The position numbers were made by a program, and so were the translations under genes. From Erinaceus europaeus (taxonomy: Eukaryota > Chordata > Mammalia > Eulipotyphla > Erinaceidae): a stretch of DNA of 64,000 nucleotides. The notes under the pieces were generated by a model. The model was not told where the DNA came from, ran no database searches, and worked only from the letters and a program-made list of their open reading frames with translations. Positions within the stretch are counted from its first letter, which is position 1. Every line of letters starts with the position of its first letter. Shown piece after piece: positions 30,400 to 41,145 of this stretch. The stretch is taken from the NCBI RefSeq assembly GCF_950295315.1, contig NC_080171.1, positions 92,303,516-92,367,515 of the forward strand, in the 5' to 3' direction.

Positions 30400-30710
30400 A
30401 TGCAGATGGTGGAGGAGACAGCCCAGAAGAAAGCGAGCTGGAGGACAAGGAGCACCCATTTGTGCCTCCTCCCGGATATGTGATTTATACTGTGTTTCCT
30501 GATGGTTCTCCTGTACCCCAGGGCATGACCCTGTATGCTCCACCTCCTCCTTTGTCAAATAATAGCCAAGCTCTCACTGCTGGCACTGTTGTTTATGGTC
30601 CACCTCCTGTTGGGGCCCCCACTGTGTATGGGCCTCCACCCCCCAACTTCTCTGTCCCACTCATCCCCTTGGGTGTGCTGCATTGCAATGTCCCGGAACA
30701 TCATAACTTA
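30400..30710 (+). CDS. CNTRL: CNTRL exon w13, Pro/Tyr-rich linker
   Basis: The acceptor is GTTTCTTTCAAG and the donor AACTTA|GTAAGT. It is the longest exon here (311 nt), residues 667-770. An acidic start (DSPEESELEDKEH) precedes repeated Tyr-x-Pro-Pro-Pro units: YAPPPPLSN, YGPPPVGAP and YGPPPPNFS. The exon ends CNVPEHHNL, re-entering helix. PPPPL-like runs are typical of WW, EVH1 or profilin ligands, but the partner is unknown to me. Confidence 0.96.
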
Positions 30711-30884
30711 GTAAGTGCAGACATTTACATGTATTTTTCCTCTATTTATACTGCTTCCATGGGGGGAGGGAGCCACATAAGACTATACTTAATAAATTGA
30801 CCTGTTATGAATGCTCTATTTCCCAAGGTGCATGTATAGTGCTGATTTTTAGAACTGAACAAGAATTTTATTGTTATAATTTTA

Positions 30885-31160
30885 TTATTATTTGCCTCCA
30901 TAGTTATCGCTGGGGCTTAGTGCCTGCACTACGAATCCACTGCTCCGAGAGGTCACTTTTTTCCAATTTTTTTGGATAGAACAGAGAGAAATTGAGAGAG
31001 AAGGGGGAATAGAGAGAGAGAGAGAAAGAGAGAGACACACACAACCCCCCCACACACACCGCCCAGGTGGGGAGCTGGAAGCTTGAACTGGGATCGTTGC
31101 ACGTGGGTCCTTATGCTTCTACTATGTGTGCTTAACCTGGTATACCAGCACCTGGCCCCT
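30885..31160 (-). mobile_element. SINE-A, long form, with (GA)n(CA)n middle
   Basis: TTTGCCTCCATAGTTATCGC, GCACTACGAATCCACTGCTC, a GAGA/CACA/CCCC tract, then CTTAACCTGGTATACCAGC. Confidence 0.88.
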
Positions 31161-31499
31161 AAGACTTTTATTATTAAAATACTACTCTAAACAGGAATTT
31201 GGGTACCAAGCCAGTCTGTAAACCTGGTGTAGCTGTTTTCTATCAGAAATATTCTCAGTCCAGAAATTAACCACTTTTAGAAAGCTGGAAAGTCTTTGAA
31301 TGTGTAGTCAGATACTTGTGCCTATGCATAAATGTGTTACGTGTGTGTGCGCACACCTCTGTATGTTGTATACACATATATTGTGTGCACATATGTTTTA
31401 GCATCATACAACTAGGTTTTGGTGGGGATTATCTATAAAGAGTAGAATTTACTGATTTTTTTTTCCCTTTGTCCTTATAGTACACACAACTTTATATTG
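31161..31499. other. Unrecognised intron DNA with short (GT)/(CA) tract
   Basis: Alternating GTGTGTGCGCACAC near 31340. Nothing else recognised. Confidence 0.5.
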
Positions 31500-31816
31500 G
31501 TTTTTTGTTTGTTTGTTTCCAGGGTTATCACTGGGGCTTGGAGGCTGTTTTTTCCCTTTTGTTGTTCTTGTTGTTTATTGTTATTATTGTTGTCATTGCT
31601 GTCATTGTTGTTGGGTAGGACAGAGAAATCGAGAGAGATGGGGAAGACAGAGAGGAGAAGAGAAGGATAGACACCTGCAGACCTGCTTCACTGCTTGTGA
31701 AGCAACCCCAATACAGTTAGGGAGCCAAGGGCTCAAACCAGTATCCTTACGCCAGTCGCCAGTCGGTGTGCTTTGTGCCATGTGCACTTAACCCGCTGCG
31801 CTACCACTTGGCCTCT
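31500..31816 (-). mobile_element. SINE-A, long form
   Basis: TTTCCAGGGTTATCACTGGGG, TTTTGTTGTTCTTGTTG, CGCTGCGCTACCACTTGGCC. Confidence 0.92.
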
Positions 31817-32004
31817 ATTGTTTTTCTCACTTAAAAATATTTCCCCATGAGTTTACAGATGTTTTTAAACCATGTTTTAATGATTGCACAACATTTATTT
31901 GTAGGCACTATAGCTGATTGAACTGTGTAAATTCTACTGTATTTCATAGTCCCCCCCCCTTTTTTCTGTTTAAATTGCAATAAATGACTAGACGGTAGCT
32001 TTTT

Positions 32005-32215
32005 AAAAAAACTGTTTTTATTTGTTATTGCATTGAGACAGAGAGATATTGAGAAGAGAGGAGCAGGTAGAGATGGAAAGAGAGAGACACCTGCAGCCTA
32101 CTTCACCATTTGTGAAGCTTTCCAACCCTGCAGATGGGGAGGGCGGGGGGTTAAACCTGGGTCCTTGTGCACTACAATGTGCGCACTTAACCAGGTGTGC
32201 CACCTCCTGGCCCCT
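32005..32215 (-). mobile_element. SINE-B
   Basis: CCTGCAGCCTACTTCACCAT and CTTAACCAGGTGTGCCACCT. Confidence 0.9.
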
Positions 32216-32604
32216 AGATTATAGCTTTTAAAACTCTAAAGAAATAAGATGTATTATACACTCATTCTTTAAATCTAAGACACCAGAAACTCTACTCTTC
32301 TTCCTTTCCCTCTCAGGTTGAGAGGGAAATGAAGGACTAGGACAGCTGATGACTAACTACTAGCCCCAGGCTAGTTTCAAAGGGACTGCATGTATTTACC
32401 TTGTAAAAATGACAGCCACTCATGTTTTCCTTCAGTTTTCTGTGCATGTCATTTTTATAGCAGTTCTGAGTGTTGGACATTTGATCAGCTCTTAAAACCT
32501 AGTTCTTTTACTTTCTACCAGTATCCCATTGTTTCTGCAAAATCAGGCATGTTCAGGTATGGCTGAAGACTACCCCATTGTTTCTGTAATTTCCCAGTTA
32601 CATT
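32216..32604. other. Unrecognised intron DNA
   Basis: A short direct repeat CCCATTGTTTCTG occurs at 32524 and 32574. No family recognised. Confidence 0.5.
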
Positions 32605-32905
32605 TTTATTGTTTGTTTTATTGCTACCAGGGTTATCGCTGGGGTTCGGTGCCAGCACTATGAATTCACCACTCCCATTAGTCATTTGTTTCCATATTCT
32701 CTCTCTCTCTTTCTGATTTTTATAAGATAGGACAGAGAGAAATTAAAGAGAGGATGGGGAGATAGAAGCAGAGAAAGATAAACACCTACAGACCTGCTTT
32801 ACCTCTTGTGAAATAGACCCCTTGCAGATGGGGAGCACAGACTTGAACCTGAGTCCTTGCACTTGGTAATATATGCACTTAACTGGGTGAGCCACCACCT
32901 AGCAT
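32605..32905 (-). mobile_element. SINE-A, long form, old
   Basis: TTGCTACCAGGGTTATCGCTG and GTGAGCCACCACCTAGC bound it. Confidence 0.88.
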
Positions 32906-33366
32906 CTCAATGCCTCAGATAGATTTTTATGACTCGCTACATTTATGTTATTTCTTTAGCCTACATCTTTCTTTCCCCTTTCATTTTTTTCTTTAAAATC
33001 TAGGCAAAACACTCTTTGTTTTGGGCAACCATTTCAGACAGATCTCTTTCACATGCCCAGAGAAAGAAGAACCATGTGTGTTTATCTCTCGTGTAGCACT
33101 GGACTTGGGAAGCAGAAATGATCAAGAATTCCTCAGTTAACATCTGTGGGCAACAGTTGAACTGATGGAAAAGCTGAAGCTGTATTAGTCTTACTAGTTT
33201 CATCTGTGGTTTGTGAAAAAGTTGACTTTTAACTTTTCATAGAAGAAGTCTTAGAAGCTATCATTTTCATACCATAAATGACATTTTTAGCCATAGTTAA
33301 TTTCAACTTTTGACAGGAAATAAAAACATTGTGTGACATTTCTACATTTTTTTTTCCTTTGCTTAG

Positions 33367-33572
33367 GAGAATGAAGTTTCTAGATTGGAAGACATGATAC
33401 AACATTTAAAATCAAAGAAACAGAAATGGTGGATGAGAACATTCAAGCGGCAATCTGAGAAAGAACTAGACGTACTGCATAATAACATTGATGGTCTTTT
33501 GCAAGAAAAGAGAGACTTGGAGCATGAAGTAGAAGAATTACATAGAACCATCCAGAGACATCAGCATCGGAA
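33367..33572 (+). CDS. CNTRL: CNTRL exon w14, start of second coiled coil
   Basis: The acceptor is TTCCTTTGCTTAG. The donor is CGGAA|GTAATT, so the apparent TAA in the unspliced frame is intronic. It leaves with 2 nt. Residues 771-838, from ENEVSRLEDMIQHLK to RHQHR. The basic patch KSKKQKWWMRTFKRQ differs somewhat from human (KREERWMRASKRQ). Confidence 0.94.
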
Positions 33573-33687
33573 GTAATTATTTCTAGTGATTTTATTTTTA
33601 TAATTCAGATGAATATGGTGTCAGTTTGGTAAAAGTAATCCATGCCTATATCACCTAATAAAACTTTCTGTAACCTTGGAAAAGTCC

Positions 33688-33830
33688 TAGAACTGTACTG
33701 TCTAAATCAGTGACCTTTACATGTTCCTATCAAACACTTGAAACATGGCTTCTGGAACTGAGGAACAGAACTTAATTAATTTAATAGCCACATGTGGTTA
33801 CCACATTAGATGGTGCAGTTTGAAGTTCTC
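33688..33830 (+). mobile_element. MER5A-like hAT DNA transposon fossil
   Basis: GAACTGAGGAACAGAACTTAATTAA and ATAGCCACATGTGGTTACCAC match the MER5A order (GACTGAGGAACTGAATTTT, AATAGCCACATGTGGCTAGTG). Confidence 0.72.
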
Positions 33831-33969
33831 TTGGCCAGTAATCCAAATCAGTTCTGGAGATAATGGCACAATAATCCCCTCTCACCAGTTACTCTAAAAT
33901 CATAGCAGGTATCTTTAGTTCCATACTTTCCCTCAGTCTCCAAGTCATCCAGTTAATCTCAAGTCCATA

Positions 33970-34193
33970 CAATTTTTTAAAAAATTTATTGTGTTTATTT
34001 ATTTATTGGATAGAGATTGCCAGAAATCGAGAGGAAAGTAGGTGATAGAAAAGGAAAGAGGCAGAAAGACACCTGCAACATTGCTTCACCACTTGTAAAG
34101 TTTTCCCCCTGCAGGTGGGGCTGGGGGCTTGAACCTGGGTCCTTGTGCATTATAATATATGTGCTCAATCAGGTGTGCCACCACCAGGCCCCA
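33970..34193 (-). mobile_element. SINE-B
   Basis: TTATTGGATAGAGATTGCCAG, CAACATTGCTTCACCACTTG and AATCAGGTGTGCCACCACC. Confidence 0.92.
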
Positions 34194-34359
34194 ATCCATG
34201 TAATTTGTACACAAAGAGCTCTCAAACCTGGTTCCCCTTCTTTCACCTCCACAACCTAGGTCTTTGTTTAAACAGTCTCATTCTAGGCCACTGTAATAAT
34301 GTTTACACTGGCCTTTCACATCTAGCCTCTTTCCCTCTCTTCTACTTTGTACATGGCTA

Positions 34360-34690
34360 AAAATCTGACTATGCTATTTTAGTATTGTATTGATATTCCA
34401 AGGTTTGAACCCCTGCCTGTCTTCTCAGGCACTGAATTTTCTTTTGTCTTACCACATGTGTATACGTTATCCTCTGCTTGAAATGCCCTCTGTATCCCCT
34501 GCCTAGCTCCATCCATCCTATCCAGAAGACAGAAAAATATTCCCCTCTTATACAAACCTCTCTTATCTCAGACTCCCACAGTTTGAGGTATACAGTCTTG
34601 TGTATAGCTCTGTTTATATTGTAAGCCCAGGATGGTGGCTGGCCTTCCTCTCTCTGCCCCAGCACCTAGAGCAAGGTCTATTAACCAATG
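34360..34690 (+). mobile_element. L2-like LINE fossil
   Basis: CTGCTTGAAATGCCCTCTG, CAAACCTCTCTTATCTCAGAC, ATAGCTCTGTTTATATTGTAAGC and CCCCAGCACCTAGAGCAAGG follow the order of the L2 3' end. Confidence 0.58.
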
Positions 34691-35461
34691 CATTATTAGC
34701 TGATTGAGTCAGTTATATAGAAATCCGTCTTCTTCAGTAGTTCACAAATTATGACAGTTTCCAGTTTTTGTCGCTTAAGCCAGAGTAGTCCAGGTAGCCC
34801 AGGGTTGAGGGGAAGACCCATTTTAGACAGAGATGAGTAAGATATGGTTTCTGCCTTCTAGGAGCAAACCTATAACTAATAGGCCTGACAGGACAGCAGG
34901 AGTCACACCAAAAAAAAAAAAAAATACTAGAACCGCATGCAGAGCAAGAGCCTGTTAGTATATGAATGAAATCATTTTTTATGTTTTTTTCCTGTCAAAG
35001 TCCCATTTCTGAATAGTTTTGTTATACTACTTTTGAACTATCAAGTCCTGCTTTCCTGATTTATCAGTTGTCATTAGTTAGGCCATTTTCAGGACTTACT
35101 ATGAGCTGGACCTTGAAGGGGGTAGTTTTCAGGGATGGGAGATTTTGTGTAATGGTTTGTTTTATTTATCAACCCCAGAAAAGTAAAAGTGTCAACATAT
35201 CTCTATCAAGTGCTGACAATGCATCAGTCTTTACCATTATGTTTGATAGGGCATAACAAGAGCATTATATACATTAGGCATTTATTGTCATAGAATGCCA
35301 TGTTCACCAAAAAGGTAAAAAACAACCTTGAGCATAATCACATGTACCTATTTCTTCTGTCCCTTTTCATATAAAATCATTGTGCTCTTTAGCAGATAGA
35401 GTGCAAGTGTCTATATTGACTACATCTAAAATTTTTAATGTATGTATGTATAATTTTCTAG
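34691..35461. other. Unrecognised SINE-free intron DNA
   Basis: Contains A16 near 34911. A MIR-like GCATTATATACATTAGGC piece is possible. No firm call. Confidence 0.45.
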
Positions 35462-35654
35462 AGATTCTGTTGATGGAAATGTTGAGTGTCTTATGAATGA
35501 ACTAGAAATTGAAAAATCGCTCAAACACCATGATGATATTGTAGATGAAATTGAGTGTATTGAGAAGACTCTTCTAAAGCGTCGAGCAGAGCTCAGAGAA
35601 GCCGATCAGCTCTTGGCAGAGGCTGAGAGTGAACTCTCAGGCATGAAAGAGAAA
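35462..35654 (+). CDS. CNTRL: CNTRL exon w15
   Basis: The acceptor is AATTTTCTAG and the donor GAGAAA|GTAAGT, a consensus match. It completes a Lys codon, then DSVDGNVECLMNEL, ending SGMKEK. Residues 839-903. IEKSLKHHDDIVDEIECIEKTL is highly conserved. Confidence 0.95.
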
Positions 35655-36119
35655 GTAAGTACTGTTGTGGTTTGGGGTAAGGCATCTTACTGTCATCCAC
35701 ATGAAGTACCAGAAAGAAAACGTGTTAATAATCCAATTTAGCCAGGCTTCAAACTAGAACTCTGGTAGGTAGGTAAGTTGCTGTGAAAGTTTGGGCATAT
35801 TTCACTTATGTTTTTGAGCTTTTATCCTCATCTATAAATTCAAACTAAAAATATATAAATTCAGTATGATTTCAGTGAAGTGGTACATTTAAAGTTCCTG
35901 AAGTCATTAAATTCCTAATACACGCCTCTTCCTTTTCCTGTGGGCATTGTTTAAAAATTATCTGGGTACTCATCTGTGTTTTTTAAATTGGTAGATATTC
36001 TATTCTTATAACATGACAATGGACCTTACAAGATTCCTATTTGTTGTTGTTGTTGTTGTTTTCCAAGTTGATAGTGATGTAAAATCAGGTATTCTTTGGT
36101 CCGAGATAGAATTTAGACT
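35655..36119. other. Unrecognised intron DNA with (TTG)n
   Basis: A TTGTTGTTGTTGTTGTT run at 36043-36060. Otherwise nothing recognised. Confidence 0.5.
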
Positions 36120-36242
36120 TCAACACAGAAAGATAGTTAAAAGGACCTACCTTTTCTTGAGGCCCTACTATGGCCACACATTGGTTATTTTAGAAATGTC
36201 ACTTCATTTAACTTTCCTGGAAACTCTGTGAGATAGTTATTG

Positions 36243-36440
36243 GTGGGACTAGGTGGTGGTGCACACAGTTGAGTACAGGTGTTGCAATGCACAAGTACCC
36301 AGGTATAAACCCCCCACCCTACCTGCAGGGGGAAAGCTTCACAGTCAGTGAAGCCTTGCTATGGTTATCTATCTCCTCTTCCCTCTCAATTTCTGTCTCT
36401 ATCCAATAATCAGTAAATAAATAAAATATTTTTTAAAACA
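36243..36440 (+). mobile_element. SINE-B with perfect 12-bp TSD, inside MIR
   Basis: TSD AGATAGTTATTG at 36231-36242 and 36441-36452. Head GGTGGTGGTGCACACAGTTG, tail ATAAATAAAATATTTTTTAA. Confidence 0.95.
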
Positions 36441-36479
36441 AGATAGTTATTGCCTCACTTCAAAGATGTACCTCAGAAG

Positions 36480-36757
36480 GGCCTGGGCGGTAGCACAAGT
36501 AAGAACCCACACAAGGATCCTAGTTCGAGCCCCCAGCTCCCTATCTGCAGGGGGGGTCGCTTCACAAGCAGTGAAGCAGGTCTGCGGGTGTCTTTCCCCT
36601 TTCTGTCTTCCACCACTCTCTTGATTTCTCTCTGTCCTATTCAACAACAACAATAATAACAAGGGCAACAAAATGGAAAAAAATGGCCTCCAAGAGCAGT
36701 GGATTCATAGTGCAGGCATCGAGCCCCAACGATAACCCTGTAGGCAAAAGAAAACAA
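36480..36757 (+). mobile_element. SINE-A, long form, inside MIR
   Basis: Flanks GATGTACCTCAGAA and GGTGTACCTTAGAA form a decayed TSD. CCTGGGCGGTAGCACAAGT to CCCTGTAGGCAAAAG. Confidence 0.93.
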
Positions 36758-36984
36758 AGGTGTACCTTAGAAAGGTTGGTAACCAGCTTATGGTCACAAA
36801 GCTAGTTTCTGCTTCACTAAGAGATTTTTATTTTTTGTTATTATTATTGGATATCAGAATAGCTGTTCCTGCCCTTCCTCCCCCCCCCCCATTATTGTCT
36901 TCATATATGTTTCTTAGAGGCATAGAACTGATGGGTCTTAGTTTCTTTTTAAATTTTTTTATTATCTTTTTTTTAATTATTTTA

Positions 36985-37091
36985 TTTTTAACCAGAGCAC
37001 TGTTCAGCTCTGGCTTATGGTGGTGCAGGGGATTGAACCTGGGACTTTGGAGCCTCAGGTCTGTCTGCAAAACCATTATGCTATCTGCCCT
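36985..37091 (-). mobile_element. SINE-C
   Basis: AACCAGAGCACTGTTCAGCTC, GGGGATTGAACCTGGGAC and ACCATTATGCTATCTGC. Confidence 0.9.
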
Positions 37092-37144
37092 TAGTTCCTT
37101 TTTAAATCCACTCAGCTACACAGTCTTTCTTTCTAAATGTTTTA

Positions 37145-37343
37145 ATTTTCTTTATTCATTTATTGGATAGAGACCATCAGAAATTGAGAGGGAAGGGGGA
37201 GATAGAAAGTGAGACAGATATCTGCAGCACTGCTTCACCACTTGCAAAACTTTCCTCCTGCAGGTGGGGACCAGGGGCTTGAACCTGGATCATTGTTCAT
37301 TATAAAGTGTGCTCAACCAGGTGTGCCACTGCCTGGCTCTGAG
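37145..37343 (-). mobile_element. SINE-B
   Basis: TTATTGGATAGAGACCATCAG, TGCTTCACCACTTGCAAAAC and CTCAACCAGGTGTGCCACTG. Confidence 0.92.
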
Positions 37344-37394
37344 ATTTTATTTATTTATTTATTTTTAATTTGAGAATTCCAGGATGAAAACAGT

Positions 37395-37545
37395 TCCTTA
37401 CCCAGGTTGGCATGGGTAAGTGTGCTGTTTTGTCATGTTGAAGCTCTAGGTTCAAGCCCAGCTCCATGGAAGGAAGCTTTGGTGCTATGGTCTCATTCAC
37501 TCTTTTCTCTCTGCCTCTCTGTTTATATTTTTCAAAAGGGTGGGG
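37395..37545 (+). mobile_element. SINE-I
   Basis: TTGGCATGGGTAAGTGTGCTG, TCTAGGTTCAAGCCCAGCTCC and CTCTGCCTCTCTGTTTATATT. Related to the copy at 45445. Confidence 0.6.
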
Positions 37546-37980
37546 GGAACAGGAATGAAGAAGGGTAAAAAGACCTTTTACCCACATGAGGCATCTCAGA
37601 AACTATATTGTTATTTCAACATGAATCAATTTAAATTAATAAATAACTATTACTCAGGAATTGAAATGAATTTCTTTAACCATTGTTAAAGAAATCTTGA
37701 GTGGCTTTAATGAGAATGGGTAAGTGGCCTTATCTGTTTTCAGGTAATAAATTCCTTTTGTCACATGTTAGATTATCCTGAGAGGAAAATAAGTGTATCA
37801 CAACTCAAAAAGTTATCACTGCTAAGTAAAAAAAAAAAAAAAAAAAAAAAATGCTAATGCCAGTAGTAGGCAAAGGGAGTAAGGTAAGTGAGTAAGGGAC
37901 GCAGTGTGGAAAAGAGGAGAGAGGGAGAAAGTGTTGCATTTTGTAAGAAATGTGCCAGTCATATTAAAACCTGATGTAGA
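37546..37980. other. Unrecognised intron DNA with A24
   Basis: A poly(A) run at about 37828-37851 without a recognisable element before it. Confidence 0.5.
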
Positions 37981-38275
37981 GGGAGTCGGGCGGTAGTGCA
38001 GTGGGTTAAGCACAGGTGGTGCAAAGCGCAAGGACTGACCTAAGGATCCCAGTTCGAGCCCCCGGCTCCCCACCTGCAGGGGAGTGGCTTCACAAGCGGT
38101 GAAGAAGGTCTGCAGGTGTCTATCTTTCTCTCCCCCTCTCTGTCTTCCCCCTCCTCTCTCCATTTCTCTCTGTCCTATCCAACAATGACAGCATCAATAA
38201 GAACAACAATAACTACAACAATAATACAATAAGGGCAACAAAAGGGAATAAATAATAAATCAAATATTTTTTTTT
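37981..38275 (+). mobile_element. SINE-A, short form, near consensus
   Basis: GGGAGTCGGGCGGTAGTGCA, GGTTCGAGCCCCCGGCTCCC, AATAAGGGCAACAAAAGGG. One of the least diverged copies. Confidence 0.95.
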
Positions 38276-39004
38276 AAAAAAACCTGATGTAGACAAAACA
38301 CACACACATATACAATTCTCTCTTTCTCTCAAAAGCCTGGTTTAAAGTACACAGTGAGTTCTGTCTGAGGGTTTTGTAGTTGAAACTGACAAGCCGTAAA
38401 AAAAATCCTCGGTTACCTGAATGTAGAGATTTATGATAGAATCTACCTGTTTGGGAACTTGCCAACCCTTTTGCATTCACACAGGATATTTAAAATATAT
38501 CAGGCTAATGTACATATGCCTCTGACTCTAGAGCAACTGAAAAACAGGCCTTTTGACTGAAGGTGAGTCACTGCTCAACCAAGTGCAAACTAAATTCTAT
38601 TTTTGGACCTTTGATGGCTTTTTGATAAGCCTCTTGTGTTTTTGTTTCTTTCCTGCCATGGTTTTACTGGGACTACTAGCCCATGTATTTCCAGCACTCC
38701 TAGAAACAACCCCCCTCCAGTAGCCTCTTGTTTTAAACAGAAAAAGAAACCAGTTTGGTCTATATAAAATACTATTTTTGTTCAGTCTTATATAGAAAGG
38801 TTATTGAAACATTTAAAAATATGTAATATCTGTGTTATTCAATCATAATGAAATAATCTCAGATTAATGATATTTTACTTAATTCATAGCTAGAGTACAG
38901 CAAGAATCTTGGTAAAGGCACTACATTGCCACTTAGTTAAGTAGATACTTTGATGGGGAAAAAAATGATGTAAGTCATTATTTGACAATAATAGCATCAC
39001 AGGT
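38276..39004. other. Unrecognised intron DNA
   Basis: A short (CA)n near 38300. A stray SINE-like piece at 38645-38735 (CTGCCATGGTTTTACTGGGAC) is too weak to call. Confidence 0.45.
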
Positions 39005-39240
39005 TTTTTGTTTCGATGACAGGATTTTGTGCCTGTGTAATTCCACTGGTCACAGTGGACTCTTTCCCCCTTTTCTTTTAATTTCAGCTAGAGAGAAACA
39101 GAGAAAAGGAAAGAAAAAGACCAACACCATAGTACTGTTCCACAGTCCATGGAACCTTCTCTGGTGTTGTGCATGGGGGTTCCAATGTCCTTTCACATGG
39201 TAAAATATGTGAACTACTGGATAAACTATCTCACAGCCCA
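39005..39240 (-). mobile_element. SINE-J
   Basis: GGTGTTGTGCATGGGGGTTCC, ATGGTAAAATATGTGAACTAC and a central purine block match the copy at 49838. Confidence 0.65.
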
Positions 39241-39664
39241 TGGGTTATTTTCAAATAAAAGGCTCATTCACAGCCTCGCAACCCTCAAAATGATTTGCAT
39301 AACCTTCCTGTCTTTGTTGACACAGATACAGTTTTGCTAGTTGTTCTTAATGTGGTTTTACTATTAAAAAACTTTTTTTTTTCACCTTACTTCTGATCTT
39401 CAGTATTCTGTGTTGCTACCTTGCCATCTTCTTTTAAAGGCCACCTACAGTATTCCATTGTATGGTTGCATTATCACTCAACCTGTCAGTTGACAAATTT
39501 TATATTATCTCAGTGTACATGTTAATTTTTGTGCACTAGCTCTTTTATTCTGAGTTCTTAGAATACTTGAAGTGTCAAAGTAAATGAACATATTTGTAAG
39601 TGTTTTGTTCTTTTCCCAGGGGAATTGTACCAGTATATCTGTGGGTTTTATAACTGAACTAACT
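39241..39664. other. Intron DNA, possible old L1 3' end
   Basis: CAGTATTCCATTGTATGGTTG and CACTCAACCTGTCAGTTGAC have old antisense L1 flavour. Low certainty. Confidence 0.35.
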
Positions 39665-39830
39665 GCTTCTTTTTCTTTTTCTTCTTTAAACATAGAGACA
39701 GAGAGGGAGAGATAGATTGTGCAAGACTACAGCACCAAAGTTTCCTTGAGTGCAGGGGGAGAAGGACTCAAATATGGGTCATGTGCTTGGCCAAGCAGCC
39801 CACTTTCCAAGTGAACTATTCTGCTGGCTT
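39665..39830 (-). mobile_element. SINE-J-like
   Basis: AGAGACAGAGAGGGAGAGAT, CTACAGCACCAAAGTTTCC and CAAGTGAACTATTCTGCTGGC. Confidence 0.6.
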
Positions 39831-39867
39831 GTAGTAGGATTCATTTTAATAATGGTTTATTTTCTAG

Positions 39868-39998
39868 ACAAAAAATGCTGTTGAAAAGTTTGCTGATGCC
39901 AAGAGAAATTTATTGCAAGCCGAGTCAGATGCTGAAGAGTTAGAAAGGAGAGCTCAGGAAACTGCTGTTAACCTTGTCAAAGCAGACCAGCAACTCAG
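39868..39998 (+). CDS. CNTRL: CNTRL exon w16
   Basis: The acceptor is TTTATTTTCTAG and the donor CTCAG|GTAGGC. Residues 904-946, from TKNAVEKFADAKRNLL to LVKADQQL, leaving with 2 nt. It follows a 4.2-kb intron that holds a split MIR and many SINEs. The heptads are clear. Confidence 0.95.
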
Positions 39999-40115
39999 GT
40001 AGGCAGAATCCTTGAGTCATTGATGTCATCAGTGAGATTAATCCAAATTAGGTAATACTTTCTGTATAATATTGCATATGAAGGAGCCTAGAAGGAATAA
40101 AATGATTTCCTTTAG

Positions 40116-40256
40116 GTTGCTGCAGGCTGACACAAAGATTTTGGAACAGCACAAAACTGAACAAGAAGAAATACTGAAAGAAATCAACAAAGTTGTTGCA
40201 GCAAAAGACTCAGACTTCCAGTGTCTAAACAAGAAGAAGGAAAAACTGACAGCAGA
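40116..40256 (+). CDS. CNTRL: CNTRL exon w17
   Basis: The acceptor is GATTTCCTTTAG and the donor GCAGA|GTAAGT. Residues 947-993, from RLLQADTKILEQHKTE to KEKLTA. It is separated from w16 by 117 bp and from w18 by 105 bp, the tightest exon cluster in the window and free of repeats. Confidence 0.95.
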
Positions 40257-40361
40257 GTAAGTATGGCTTATATGAGCCTATCAGGAATCTCTGCTAGAAA
40301 ACTCCTCCTACAGGTCAGTGCCTCTTCAGATCTGCTCTAATGCTGCTTACATGCTTTGTAG

Positions 40362-40488
40362 GCTGCAGAAGCTACAAAAAGACATCGAAACCGCAGAACA
40401 CAATGAGGATCACCACCTGCAGGTCCTAAAAGAGTCTGAGACCCTCCTACAGATCAAGAGAACTGAGTTAGAAAACCTGAAAACCCAG
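40362..40488 (+). CDS. CNTRL: CNTRL exon w18
   Basis: The acceptor is ACATGCTTTGTAG and the donor CCAG|GTATGG. It completes a Glu codon, then LQKLQKDIETAEHNED, and ends ELENLKTQ. Residues 994-1036. It ends in phase 0. A sense SINE-B begins 65 bp downstream. Confidence 0.95.
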
Positions 40489-40552
40489 GTATGGCAACAG
40501 GTGTCTCAAAAGAGCCTGTTCATGCAGCCTACTATAAAAAGTTAAATTAGCA

Positions 40553-40770
40553 GGGCCGGGTGGTGGTGCACCTGGTTGAGCGCACATGTTGTAGTGCGCA
40601 AGGACTTGGGTTCGAGCCCCCCCCCCGGCCCCCACCTGCAGAGGGAAAGCTTCACAAGTGGTGAAGCAGGGCTGCAGGTGTCTCTGTGTCTCTCTCCCTC
40701 TCTATCACCCCCTTCCCTCTCAATTTCTGGCTGTCTCAATCTAAATAAATTTAAAACAAAGATAATTTTT
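40553..40770 (+). mobile_element. SINE-B
   Basis: GGGCCGGGTGGTGGTGCACC, GGTTCGAGCCCCCCCCCCGG, CTGCAGGTGTCTCTGTGTC. Confidence 0.94.
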
Positions 40771-40802
40771 AACAAAAAAGGGGGGAAAAAGTTAGATTTG
40801 CA

Positions 40803-40910
40803 ACCCTAGTGGTGATTCAGTGGATAAGGTGCTAGACTTTCATGTGACACAGTGATGCTCCAGCTCTTTCTTTCCCTCCCCCCTTCATAAATAAATATTT
40901 CGTAAAAAAG
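40803..40910 (+). mobile_element. SINE-D, shortened
   Basis: GTGGTGATTCAGTGGATAAGG and ACAGTGATGCTCCAGCTC, with most of the B-box region deleted. Confidence 0.65.
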
Positions 40911-41016
40911 AATACATTTTCTTATACAAGTTTGAAAGTACAAAAATAATATAGAGAATAAATGAGGCAATATTTCATAGAAACGAAAGGAATAGTTGAT
41001 TAAATTTTAAATCCTA

Positions 41017-41145
41017 GGGCTAAGGTAGACAGCATAATGGTTATTCAAAGAAACTGTCATGCCTGAGGCCCCAACATCCCAGTTTAGTCTCATACACCAC
41101 CATAAACCAGAGCTGAGCAGTGCTCTGGTAGGAAAAAAAAATTAT
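41017..41145 (+). mobile_element. SINE-C
   Basis: AGACAGCATAATGGTTATTC, CATGCCTGAGGCCCCAACAT, GAGCAGTGCTCTGGTAGG. Confidence 0.9.

Larger units (their letters stand above)
36120..36825 (-). mobile_element. MIR split into three by two younger SINEs
   Basis: ACTTCATTTAACTTTCCTGG, GAAACTCTGTGAGATAGTTATTG before, CTCACTTCAAAGATG between, and GGTTGGTAACCAGCTTATGG, TCACAAAGCTAG after the insertions follow antisense MIR order (CCTGTGAGGTAGG ... AAGGTCACACAGCTAG). Confidence 0.7.

Noticed and set aside
33541..33580. Premature stop (TAA) in exon w14
   Set aside because: The TAA lies after the GT donor at 33573. Phase 2 splicing to w15 restores Lys-Asp as in human.
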